Positions 1 to 7,161 of a stretch of 45,808 bases of DNA are shown piece after piece. Made by a program: the position numbers and the translations under genes. Every line of letters starts with the position of its first letter. Position 1 is the first letter of the stretch. Source of the DNA: RGIG3009 sp964490085 (lineage in GTDB: Bacteria; Bacillota; Clostridia; Oscillospirales; Acutalibacteraceae); the NCBI GenBank assembly GCA_964490085.1, contig CAZBAO010000003.1, positions 1-45,808 on the forward strand, given 5' to 3'. The notes beneath the pieces were generated by a model. The model was given only the letters and a program-made list of their open reading frames with translations, did no database searches and was not told the DNA's origin.

Positions 1-472
1 ATGTTTCGCTGCCTACTTTATTTCTGCTTCTGACAATATCGCAAATGGTACGTTCCAAGTCATAGCCTGCTACTTTGTTTCCGGTGGGGGTAGTAAGAGT
101 TGTTTTTCCGAGATCAAATAGTTCAGGCTTGATGTAATAAATTTTACATTCCGCTTGTATAGCCTTTGATGGAATCTTTCCTGAGGGTGCGGTGATAGTA
201 TGCTCAAACGGAGTCCGATCCGAAATTCCATGCAAAAACAACGCCGTTTCATGTGAGAAAACAAATAAATTTGAGCGCATACTGATAGATAACAATTCAT
301 CCTGCATATCATCGTTAAAGATATACTGACCACGCGCAATACGCTGAATTTTATCATCCAAGCATAATTTGGATAGTATCGCTCTTGAAATGCCATGCTC
401 AGACGCGAGTTTATTGTTTATAATACCGCCGTTATTTTGGGCTATTAGTTTTAATTCGTTGATGTAGTCCAT
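1..472 (-). CDS. AbiEi-family antitoxin (partial, runs off left edge)
   Basis: The gene starts at 472 on the minus strand and 157 codons are visible before the window edge; the C-terminus is missing. The N-terminus (about residues 1-50) reads as a winged-helix/AbiEi_4-type domain. It is followed by the segment FSHETALFLHGISDRTP, which I recognise as the hallmark of type IV AbiEi antitoxins and transcriptional autoregulators. In this family the partner AbiEii, a nucleotidyltransferase toxin, is usually encoded directly downstream, which here lies outside the window. The start is supported by an AGGTG Shine-Dalgarno and a near-perfect promoter at 504-532. The base composition is much more AT-rich than the bulk of the window, consistent with acquisition. 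The family call is fairly safe; activity is inferred. Confidence 0.8.
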   Translation of the reverse strand, partial: MDYINELKLIAQNNGGIINNKLASEHGISRAILSKLCLDDKIQRIARGQYIFNDDMQDELLSISMRSNLFVFSHETALFLHGISDRTPFEHTITAPSGKIPSKAIQAECKIYYIKPELFDLGKTTLTTPTGNKVAGYDLERTICDIVRSRNKVGSET

Positions 473-503
473 TTGTACACCTCGTTTTCACTTATATAGT
501 AAT

Positions 504-532
504 ATTATATCCCGAATTACGATTTTTGTCAA
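504..532 (-). promoter_or_regulatory. sigma-A promoter of the AbiEi gene
   Basis: On the minus strand TTGACA (532-527) and TATAAT (509-504) are separated by exactly 17 bp, a perfect consensus, about 30 bp upstream of the start codon at 472. AbiEi proteins usually repress their own promoter; I see no obvious operator repeat beyond the AT-rich spacer. Confidence 0.85.
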
Positions 533-639
533 TATCACACCGATAACATAACTCGGAATAATATTAGCAAAATCACGACAGCGGAAGTAAAAAGTAATAA
601 TGAGTAATGAAATCGCTTGCGCTGATGCATAACGAACAA

Positions 640-668
640 TTGATTTCGCCTTAGATTTCTGCTATAAT
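640..668 (+). promoter_or_regulatory. sigma-A promoter of the ASCH transcript
   Basis: TTGATT (640-645) and TATAAT (663-668) with a 17-bp spacer. It lies 33 bp before the small ORF at 701 and 140 bp before the ASCH gene, and no other good promoter is visible between. Confidence 0.75.
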
Positions 669-700
669 ATTTAAAAAAGACGGTGCTTTAATTGCTTTAT

Positions 701-811
701 ATGTCTGAATATATTGATGACAAAATGAGTAGTTCTTTGCTTGATGATCGTTGGGAAATAAAACGAATTTTAATTGCCTCTATCAGCACCGCAAAGGAAG
801 ATTTAAAATGA
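701..811 (+). CDS. possible 36-aa leader peptide or gene remnant
   Basis: A 36-codon frame that begins about 32 bp after a strong -10 box and ends with a TGA overlapping the ATG of the ASCH gene (ATGA). The product would be charged and hydrophilic (begins MSEYIDDKMSS, ends STAKEDLK) and I do not recognise it. No convincing ribosome-binding site precedes it, so it may be a truncated remnant. The 4-bp overlap nevertheless would allow translational coupling to the downstream gene. Confidence is low. Confidence 0.3.
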   Translation: MSEYIDDKMSSSLLDDRWEIKRILIASISTAKEDLK

Positions 812-1158
812 CACACAGAATGAAACTACAACCACGGGCATTTAATCTGATCGTTACCGGAAGAAAAACTATTGAATTGCGATTGTATGATGAAAAAAGA
901 AAAAAGATTGCCGTAGGTGACACGATTATTTTTTCAAACACGGAAAATTCTTCCGAGCAATTTTCTGCATTGGTTAAAAATTTATACATTTTCGCCTCGT
1001 TCAAAGAACTATACCAAGCGCTTCCGTTGAATAAATGCGGGTATTCACAAAGTGAAATTTTACAAGCATCACCAAACGATATGACCACGTTTTATTCTTT
1101 GAGTCAACAAAAACAATACGGAGTTATTGGAATAGAGATAGAATCGACAAAAGCCTAA
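808..1158 (+). CDS. ASCH-domain protein
   Basis: A 116-residue protein of ASCH type, a small beta-barrel fold related to PUA and thought to bind RNA or nucleotides. The diagnostic N-terminus is visible: MKLQPRAFNLIVTGRKTIELR, then a segment of the type 'vGDtIiF' near residues 35-42. The start at 808 is chosen because AAGGAAG sits 7 bp upstream; a longer in-frame ATG at 751 has no ribosome-binding site and lacks family similarity. The gene shares the AT-rich composition of the left edge and follows a 36-codon frame with which it overlaps by 4 bp. ASCH proteins often occur in accessory or toxin-antitoxin neighbourhoods, but no function can be assigned here. Confidence 0.75.
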   Translation: MTHRMKLQPRAFNLIVTGRKTIELRLYDEKRKKIAVGDTIIFSNTENSSEQFSALVKNLYIFASFKELYQALPLNKCGYSQSEILQASPNDMTTFYSLSQQKQYGVIGIEIESTKA

Positions 1159-1183
1159 CTGCAAAAAAAAGGAGGCAAATTCC

Positions 1184-1441
1184 ATGCAACCGTTTGAGTG
1201 GTATCTGTGCGGGATCTCGGTGCTTGCCGTGATCCTTACACTATACGATAAGATCGCGGCAAAATGCCGCGGCAGGCGCGTGCCGGAGGCAACGCTGTTT
1301 GCCGTATCCCTGCTCGGCGGCAGTGCCGCGATGTATCTTGTGATGCTGCTCATCCGTCATAAAACAAAGCACAAACGGTTTATGTTGGGGTTGCCCGCCA
1401 TTGTGATCGTGCAAGGGATTTTGTGGATATTGTTCACCTAA
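1184..1441 (+). CDS. DUF1294 small membrane protein
   Basis: An 85-residue polytopic membrane protein. The C-terminal signature KHKRFMLGLPAIVIVQ and the overall size match DUF1294, in which a KHK-type motif links two transmembrane helices. The segments at about 8-25, 38-56 and 66-84 are hydrophobic. A strong GGAGG ribosome-binding site lies 9 bp before the ATG. Composition is already GC-richer than the preceding ASCH gene, so this may be the first gene of the native backbone. Its function is unknown; in some proteins the domain is fused to a cold-shock domain, which is absent here. Confidence 0.8.
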   Translation: MQPFEWYLCGISVLAVILTLYDKIAAKCRGRRVPEATLFAVSLLGGSAAMYLVMLLIRHKTKHKRFMLGLPAIVIVQGILWILFT

Positions 1442-1500
1442 CACAATCCCCCAGTCGTTTTTACAAAACGACAGCCCCCTTTACACAAGGGGGCCTGTGT
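1441..1500. repeat. dispersed palindromic repeat, copy 1
   Basis: Two adjacent hairpins separated by CAG: stem 1 pairs 1454-1461 with 1465-1472, stem 2 pairs 1474-1481 with 1487-1494. They are preceded by CCCCCA, and the outer ends ACACA and TGTGT are complementary. The same architecture recurs at 18741-18797 and 43755-43876, so this is a REP-like non-coding repeat and not a simple terminator. Confidence 0.6.
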
Positions 1501-1506
1501 ATAAAC

Positions 1507-1534
1507 AAAAAGACCGCTCACTGAGCGGTCTTTT
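1507..1534. terminator. bidirectional intrinsic terminator
   Basis: A near-perfect hairpin with arms AAAAGACCGCTCA and TGAGCGGTCTTTT, A-rich on the left and T-rich on the right. It can end both the DUF1294 transcript (plus) and the sortase operon (minus). The last codons and stop of the minus-strand membrane protein lie inside the stem. Confidence 0.85.
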
Positions 1535-2402
1535 GTTTTTTCTCTGTCACAATCCACACCACCGAGGCGATCAACACGATCGCGGTTGCGATAAAGACAG
1601 TGGTGGCAACGGCGTTTCCGCGGTCAAGCACGGTATACAACACCCGGTTAACGTACTCGCGCAGTGCGGAATCGCCGATGGCGATTTTCGACGGCAGGTC
1701 GAGTCTAATAAACAGCCACATCGGCGCTGCGACGACCGCGCTGCCGATAAACAAGGCGCTCGCCGTGCCGTACGCCCGCTGACGCCATGTGCTTTTGAAC
1801 GGGATAAGACTTACCGCCGCCAGTATGATAACTGCCAACAAACCCCAAACGCCCATAGAGGCTGCCCGCCGCAAGGACGAGGTGTCCGCAAACAACGGAT
1901 GAGCTGTCGCAAGCAGCTTATCGCTGATGCCGATGCTCATGACAAGCGCGGTACTCTCGGCAAGTTCTCCGGCGATAGTCTGCGACGCATCGGGGTCTAA
2001 GGGGCGTTCCTCGACGGGCAGTGTTTCAAAAAACGAGTCGATCGCCGCCTTGAACGGTGCGGGATCCAGCGTTACCGACGGCAGTTCTTCACCGGTGCAC
2101 AGGGAATCGTACACCGCCGCCATGCGCTCAGCCGCTACGGCTTTTACCGTGTCAACGGGCAGTGCCGCGCTCATCGTATCGTACGGCAGGTCGTAAAACA
2201 AACATTCTGATTCCAGATGCTCCAGCGCCTCGGCGTGCAAGGACGACACAAAGGATTCCGACGCAGCGGCAGCGGTATATATCTCACGCTCGAAAACCGT
2301 TTGCAGTGAGAAGGAGAGCAACGCGACAACGACCGACGCGCACAGCGCCGCCGCTAACACGAAACGTCCGACCGCAAGCAGGGCATTTTGCAGCTTAGCC
2401 AT
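1518..2402 (-). CDS. sortase-operon polytopic membrane protein, unknown function
   Basis: A 294-residue protein that I do not recognise. It has an N-terminal hydrophobic helix (about residues 10-32), a mostly polar stretch of roughly 140 residues that should lie outside the cell, then three hydrophobic segments (about 183-202, 212-232 and 262-285) and a short basic tail ending in KKQK. The start codon lies inside the end of the sortase gene (8-bp overlap, ATGGCTAA arrangement), so translation is coupled. Its position suggests a partner of the sortase system, for example a membrane scaffold or a protease-like accessory, but no catalytic motif is evident. It ends in a bidirectional terminator. 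Confidence 0.7.
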   Translation of the reverse strand: MAKLQNALLAVGRFVLAAALCASVVVALLSFSLQTVFEREIYTAAAASESFVSSLHAEALEHLESECLFYDLPYDTMSAALPVDTVKAVAAERMAAVYDSLCTGEELPSVTLDPAPFKAAIDSFFETLPVEERPLDPDASQTIAGELAESTALVMSIGISDKLLATAHPLFADTSSLRRAASMGVWGLLAVIILAAVSLIPFKSTWRQRAYGTASALFIGSAVVAAPMWLFIRLDLPSKIAIGDSALREYVNRVLYTVLDRGNAVATTVFIATAIVLIASVVWIVTEKKQKTAQ

Positions 2403-3048
2403 AGGTCTGCCACTCCTTCCCCTCTACCTTGCGGCAGATCAGTGCCAACCGCTGTGTCTTAAATTGATAACCGTTTTTGCGGGGGTAACAGGTATACATA
2501 AAGAGCGTTTCGCCCTCGCCCTCGACGGGCGAAAGCGCGGAATTGTTCTGATAGTGGAAGATGAGCGTATCGACTACCTCGTACACGTACTTGCCGTACA
2601 CCGTGTCCATCGTCACCAACGTGCCGATCTTGGTGGTTTCCAGCTCGTAAAAATGCGCCGTCACGTGTGCGGACAGCACCGTTCTGCCGCCCTGCCCGCA
2701 AAAGCGGGAATTAAACCGCATGCCGGCACCCTTGCGCAGGAGTGCGTTTTCGTCACCGAAGAAGACCGGAATATCCCGCTCCTCCCAGCCGTCCACGTTC
2801 AGCGTTGCCCACTGTTCACCGTAATAGATCGTGGGAATGTGTCCCTCATCCTGCGTGACCGCACCGCTTGAGGAGGAGCTGCCCGCCATACCGGTGATGA
2901 GCTGATAATACGTCGACTCGGCAACCACCGTTTCAAACAACACGACCGACGCGCACGCAAGCGCACAAACGGTCAAAATATGCGGTAACAGCAAGAAAAA
3001 GCCCTTGAGCCAAGGGCTTTTTCTCAGATCTTGCAAATTCAGTTTCAT
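2395..3048 (-). CDS. sortase (class D/E-like transpeptidase)
   Basis: A 217-residue sortase. It would join a secreted protein bearing a C-terminal sorting signal to the cell wall. An N-terminal signal anchor (about residues 17-42) is followed by a Ser-rich linker (56-62) and the catalytic barrel. Visible catalytic residues are His128 in LSAHVT, Cys187 in LFMYTCYPR and Arg200 in KTQRLAL, in the order expected for the family; SAH replaces the commoner GH dipeptide. The start at 3048 comes 7 bp after the stop of the substrate gene; there is no strong ribosome-binding site, which suggests coupling. A terminator-like hairpin spans codons 9-18. The exact class is uncertain. Confidence 0.88.
   Translation of the reverse strand: MKLNLQDLRKSPWLKGFFLLLPHILTVCALACASVVLFETVVAESTYYQLITGMAGSSSSSGAVTQDEGHIPTIYYGEQWATLNVDGWEERDIPVFFGDENALLRKGAGMRFNSRFCGQGGRTVLSAHVTAHFYELETTKIGTLVTMDTVYGKYVYEVVDTLIFHYQNNSALSPVEGEGETLFMYTCYPRKNGYQFKTQRLALICRKVEGKEWQTYG
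2996..3022 (-). terminator. terminator-like hairpin inside the start of the sortase gene
   Basis: Read on the minus strand, a 12-bp perfect stem (AAAAAGCCCTTG with its complement) closes a 3-nt loop and is followed by a T-tract. It lies 34-60 nt after the substrate stop codon and within the sortase coding sequence. It may attenuate transcription so that substrate is made in excess of enzyme. Confidence 0.6.
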
Positions 3049-3055
3049 TGACCGA

Positions 3056-3610
3056 TCAGCGGGAAGCGACCAGTTTTTTGCCGAACACGGCAGCACCGGC
3101 GGCAACAACGATCAACGCCGCAGCCGCGACGATCATGGTGCAGTCAACAGCGGTGTTGGTCTTCTGGACGTCGAAGTCGATGTCCGCGATCTTCGTGCCC
3201 TCTTTGTAGACGTAGAAATCCACGTCGCCCTCATGAGTCGGATTCTCGGCAGGGGTGATCTCACAAGTCAGACCGAGCGTGGTGCAGGCGGCCTTAATTT
3301 CGGCAACAACTGCTTTCTGCTCAGCACTGGTGTAGTCGGAAACGGAAGAACCTTTGTCTTCCTCAACAGCCGCAGCGGCAGCTTCCATGTTTTCGATAAC
3401 GGCGGCAGCCTGATCGGCCGTGACATCAATCTGCTGCAAAACGTTCTCGATCATCGGCAGATACTCGGCCTGATACGCAGCAGGAATCAGCTCCTTCGCT
3501 TTAGCCAGAATATCCTCTTTCGGGGTAGCAGCGGAGACCGGCGCAATCGCCAGAACCATAACGACGGCAAGAACCATGCATGCGGAAATGATAGACAGTA
3601 CCTTTTTCAT
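3056..3610 (-). CDS. secreted protein with C-terminal sorting signal (likely sortase substrate)
   Basis: A 184-residue exported protein. The signal peptide covers about residues 1-28 (MKKVLSI..., cleavage near PVSAA). The mature part is Ala/Glu-rich and probably helical to about 110, then a short region with two Cys (109, 116). The C-terminus has the architecture of a cell-wall sorting signal: a polar KTNTAVD motif (150-156) where LPxTG normally stands, a hydrophobic helix (157-177) and a basic tail (KK...R). NTA resembles the LPNTA motif of class D sortase substrates. It is the first gene of the sortase operon, with AGGAG before the ATG and its own promoter. The function of the mature domain is unknown. 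Confidence 0.75.
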   Translation of the reverse strand: MKKVLSIISACMVLAVVMVLAIAPVSAATPKEDILAKAKELIPAAYQAEYLPMIENVLQQIDVTADQAAAVIENMEAAAAAVEEDKGSSVSDYTSAEQKAVVAEIKAACTTLGLTCEITPAENPTHEGDVDFYVYKEGTKIADIDFDVQKTNTAVDCTMIVAAAALIVVAAGAAVFGKKLVASR

Positions 3611-3664
3611 TACACTCTCTCCTATTCAGCACAGTGTGCTTGATCGATAAAATTGCCTGAGCAT

Positions 3665-3694
3665 AGTTTACACCATTTTCCAAGCATTTGTCAA
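3665..3694 (-). promoter_or_regulatory. promoter of the sortase operon
   Basis: Minus-strand TTGACA (3694-3689) and TAAACT (3670-3665) with an 18-bp spacer, 55 bp upstream of the substrate start. It is back-to-back with the promoter at 3730-3758. Confidence 0.7.
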
Positions 3695-3729
3695 CTGTCT
3701 TTTTGAAAATTCTTATTTGGAAATATAAG

Positions 3730-3758
3730 TTGATTTACTCCGCTGAATTTGATATACT
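3730..3758 (+). promoter_or_regulatory. promoter of the lamin-tail/CotH genes
   Basis: TTGATT (3730-3735) and TATACT (3753-3758) with a 17-bp spacer, 40 bp before the lipoprotein start. Confidence 0.75.
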
Positions 3759-3798
3759 GTTTTATGTCTATTTTAAACAGAAAAAGGAGCGTTCGTCG

Positions 3799-4740
3799 AT
3801 GCACCGTGTACCGATCTTTGTCACAGCCGTCTGCTTTTTATGCTCACTGCTGTCCGGCTGTACCGCCGGACAGGCGGACGCGGGTGTGGACATCCGCATC
3901 AACGAGGTGCAAACCGCCGGCGGTGACGCCGATTGGATCGAGCTGCATAACGCCGGCACTGCTTCGGTAGCGCTCGACGGCTGTTTTTTGTCCGACGACG
4001 AAGGTGCGCCCGGAAAATGGATGTTTCCCAAGGTCACGCTGGAGGCGGGCGGTTATCTCGTTATATACGCAGACAAGGCTGACAGCACCGCTGAACGCCT
4101 CTCCGTTTCGTTTGCGCTGAAAGCATCGGGTGAAACGGTGGTGCTCAGTGACCCGAATGGCAACACGCTGGACAAGGTCGCCGTTCCCGAAAGCGCACCC
4201 GGCGTGTCCTACGGTCGTGACGGCAACGGTAATTTTGCGTGGTACGCCGCGCCCACGCCCGGTGCGTCCAACGAAAACGGCATGATCTTAGGCGAGCAAT
4301 CCGTGAACGTCGAAAACGGTGTGCGCATCAACGAATATATGTCCCGCAACCGTTCGGTGCTGTATGACCGCGACGGCGATTACGGCGACTGGGTAGAGCT
4401 GCACAATTTTTCCGACAGTGCCGTTGACCTGTCCGGCTATTTTCTCACCGACTCCAAGGACGACGTGCAAAAATGGCAGTTTCCCGTCGGCACGACGATA
4501 CCCGCCGGCGGGTATCTCCTCGTATTCTGCTCCGGCAAGACGAGCGCGGAAGGCGAGCTGCACGCGTCGTTCAAGCTCGGCGACTCGGATTCCTTTCTGG
4601 GATTGTATACCGATACCGGCTCATTTTGTTCGGGTGTGACCTATCACACTACCGAGCAGGATCGATCGGTAGGCTATACCGAGGACGGCAGTTACGCCGC
4701 CTGTCGGTATCCCACACCCGGCTATGCCAACAGGGAGTAA
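3799..4740 (+). CDS. lipoprotein with two lamin-tail domains
   Basis: A 313-residue predicted lipoprotein: signal peptide ending in the lipobox LLSGC with Cys21. Two lamin-tail (LTD) immunoglobulin-like domains follow, at about 30-155 and 174-310. Each has the typical elements: INEV/INEY, DWIELHN/DWVELHN, LDGCFLSD/LSGYFLTD, an AGGYLV strand and a closing 'GV/VSYGR...PTPG' segment. LTDs in bacteria occur in extracellular and membrane-associated proteins and are thought to mediate binding. The start at 3799 has AAGGAG 9 bp upstream; a longer in-frame ATG at 3688 lies upstream of the promoter. Only 4 bp separate it from the LTD-CotH gene, whose LTDs look closely similar, so the two probably act together on the cell or spore surface. 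Confidence 0.82.
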   Translation: MHRVPIFVTAVCFLCSLLSGCTAGQADAGVDIRINEVQTAGGDADWIELHNAGTASVALDGCFLSDDEGAPGKWMFPKVTLEAGGYLVIYADKADSTAERLSVSFALKASGETVVLSDPNGNTLDKVAVPESAPGVSYGRDGNGNFAWYAAPTPGASNENGMILGEQSVNVENGVRINEYMSRNRSVLYDRDGDYGDWVELHNFSDSAVDLSGYFLTDSKDDVQKWQFPVGTTIPAGGYLLVFCSGKTSAEGELHASFKLGDSDSFLGLYTDTGSFCSGVTYHTTEQDRSVGYTEDGSYAACRYPTPGYANRE

Positions 4741-4744
4741 CGCT

Positions 4745-7138
4745 ATGAAGGAACTGACCGAAAAACAAAGGCAGCGCCTGCTGATCGGCATTTGTGCCGT
4801 CGGCATCCCGCTGTTACTGCTCTCCTCTCTGCTGTGGGGAAACCCGAAGGACGCGCCCGCCGCGCAGCTGCGTATCAGCGAGGTGATGAATCACAACCGC
4901 TCGGTATACGCGGACGACGACGGCGTTTACCACGATTGGGTGGAAATACAAAACACAGGTAACTACGCGGTATCGCTGGACGGCTTTTCCATCACGGACG
5001 ATCCCGAACAGACGGACAAGTACGTATTTGAAAACGTCGTGCTGGAGCCGCAGAAATGCGTCACCGTTCACCTGACCGGTGACAAAGCGGAATCACGGTT
5101 TTTATACGCGCCGTTCGGGCTCGCCTCATCGGGTGATACCGTGTACCTGTACGACGGTGAGACCGTCCTCGATCAGCTGACCGTCGGTGAGTCGCCCGAA
5201 AACGTCTCCTACGGACGCAAAGACGGCACCGACGTCTGGTTTGCCGTCCCGACACCGGGTGAACCGAACGACGGCATCTGCGCCGCGACGGTGGACGAGC
5301 TGCAAGCCGCCTGCTACACCGGCGTGATGATCAGCGAGGTATGTGCCGTGTCAAGCGGCACCGACACCGATTGGGTGGAGCTGCATAACACCACCGATAA
5401 GCCGTTGTCGCTCGACGGATACCGTCTGACCGAAGCGCCCGAGGAAGAGGGCTGCGTGTTCGGGGATATCACCGTTGAGGCGGGCGGGTATTACACCATC
5501 GCCTGTGACGACGAGCTGCCCGACGGTATTTCCCCCTGTGCGCCGTTCTCGTTGGATCGGTTCGGGGATACGCTGTATCTGTACACGCCGGACGGCGTGC
5601 TGTGTGACTCGTTGGAGACCGGCAAACAACGGCTGAACACCACCAGCGGCCGCGACGGTGACGACCGTTCGACGCGCGTCTATTTTGATACGCCTACCAA
5701 AGGTGCCGTCAACGGCACCGCCTACAGCGGATACGCCGTCGCCCCCGTCATTCAGCAGATCGGCGGCTACGTGGAAGCGGGGACCGCCGTCACCATCACC
5801 GTTCCCGACGGTTGTCGGGTGTATTACACCTTGAACGGTTCCACCCCCACCGAAGCGTCCTACGCGTATACGGCAGGGCAGACTGTGACCATCACCGAAA
5901 CCGCCGTACTGCGCGCGATCGCCTACCGCGACGGCTGTCTGCCGAGCGATATCGCCACGCAGACCTATCTCACCGCCGACAAGCACGAGCTGCCGGTGGT
6001 CAGCGTATCCGGTGACTACGCTGCCCTGTTCGGTGCAAACGGCACCTTTACCCGCTACAACGACGAGGAGCTACAGGCTTTCGTACACACCGAGTATTTC
6101 ACCGAGGACGGGGTCAAGGATATCGAATTTGACAGCTTGCTTAAAATTTCCGGCGGCATGAGCCGTGAAAATCCGCAGAAAGCGTTTTCTCTGAAATTAA
6201 ATCAGACCACCGGTGTATCTTCTGTCACCTATCCGTTCTTTGAGGATACCGCTGTCACCACCTTCTCGGATCTGCTGCTTCGCCCGTCCGGCTCGGACTG
6301 GCAAAACGCCAAGCTGCGCGACGAGTTCTGTGCCACGGCTTTAAAGAACACCGAGGATCTCGTTATACAGTCCGCCCGTCCGGTAGCACTGTATATCAAC
6401 GGCACCTATTACGGCTTATATTACCTGCGCGAAAAGCGCAATGAGGCGTTCGTTTCGGCGTACACCGGCATTCCTGAGGAGTATGTCCAATTAGCAAAGA
6501 TGCCCGCCGTGTTTGAGTGGGGTGCCGAAACCGATCCCGACATGGCAGCGCTCATCGAGTACGCCAAGACGCACGATCTGACCGAAGCCGAGCATTACGA
6601 CTACGTGCTGTCACAGATCGACGCCCGATCGCTGATGCGGTATTTTGCGATCCAGACCTATTTCGGAAACGGCGATATGATCAACAACATCGCCTGCTAC
6701 CGTGATACGCGCGGCGGAAAATGGAACTGGATCATTTTCGATATGGACTGGGCTTGCTCCGGTTATTACGTCAACCACGAATTTATCAAGCAGTTGTACG
6801 ACGGAACGGGTCAAAACACCTTCCAAAGCTATTATTACCCGCTCATGACGGCGCTGTTGCAGAACGAGGAGTTTGCCACCGCGTTCGTCACGGTATATAA
6901 AGACCTGGTGGACACCACCCTGTCCGACGACCGTCTGATCCCGATCTTAGACGGGCTTGCCGACACGATCCGCTCGGAGATCCCGCGTCAGTACGCGCAG
7001 TACGGCGCGCCCTCACCGGCACGGTTCGAGCAGCAGGTGACTTATATGCGCAATTATCTGAAAAACCGCCGGGCGAGCATCGTTCGCCAACTCAAAAGCG
7101 TGTTCTCCCTTTCCGACGAGGAATGGGACGCCCTATAA
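4745..7138 (+). CDS. membrane-anchored lamin-tail / CotH-kinase-fold protein
   Basis: A 797-residue protein. An N-terminal transmembrane helix (about 12-31) precedes two lamin-tail domains (about 41-175 and 193-322), a chitobiase-C-terminal-like module with VYYTLNGSTPTE (about 333-412), and a CotH domain (about 418-780). CotH features visible are LRPSGSDWQNAKLRDEF (513-528), YINGTYYGLYYLREK (550-564) and KWNWIIFDMDWA (659-670). CotH of Bacillus is an atypical protein kinase that phosphorylates spore-coat proteins; related proteins here are often secreted and multidomain. Kinase activity is therefore possible but not shown. The start at 4745 is preceded by AGGGAG; it follows the LTD lipoprotein by 4 bp. 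The ATP-binding residues cannot be confirmed without alignment. Confidence 0.85.
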   Translation: MKELTEKQRQRLLIGICAVGIPLLLLSSLLWGNPKDAPAAQLRISEVMNHNRSVYADDDGVYHDWVEIQNTGNYAVSLDGFSITDDPEQTDKYVFENVVLEPQKCVTVHLTGDKAESRFLYAPFGLASSGDTVYLYDGETVLDQLTVGESPENVSYGRKDGTDVWFAVPTPGEPNDGICAATVDELQAACYTGVMISEVCAVSSGTDTDWVELHNTTDKPLSLDGYRLTEAPEEEGCVFGDITVEAGGYYTIACDDELPDGISPCAPFSLDRFGDTLYLYTPDGVLCDSLETGKQRLNTTSGRDGDDRSTRVYFDTPTKGAVNGTAYSGYAVAPVIQQIGGYVEAGTAVTITVPDGCRVYYTLNGSTPTEASYAYTAGQTVTITETAVLRAIAYRDGCLPSDIATQTYLTADKHELPVVSVSGDYAALFGANGTFTRYNDEELQAFVHTEYFTEDGVKDIEFDSLLKISGGMSRENPQKAFSLKLNQTTGVSSVTYPFFEDTAVTTFSDLLLRPSGSDWQNAKLRDEFCATALKNTEDLVIQSARPVALYINGTYYGLYYLREKRNEAFVSAYTGIPEEYVQLAKMPAVFEWGAETDPDMAALIEYAKTHDLTEAEHYDYVLSQIDARSLMRYFAIQTYFGNGDMINNIACYRDTRGGKWNWIIFDMDWACSGYYVNHEFIKQLYDGTGQNTFQSYYYPLMTALLQNEEFATAFVTVYKDLVDTTLSDDRLIPILDGLADTIRSEIPRQYAQYGAPSPARFEQQVTYMRNYLKNRRASIVRQLKSVFSLSDEEWDAL

Positions 7139-7161
7139 TTTGATCACAAGGAGGATGCTGT

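Noticed and set aside
1497..2000. A 167-codon plus-strand open frame
   Set aside because: It starts in the terminator and is antisense to the sortase-operon membrane protein; composition is Arg/Gln/Asp-rich without family match.
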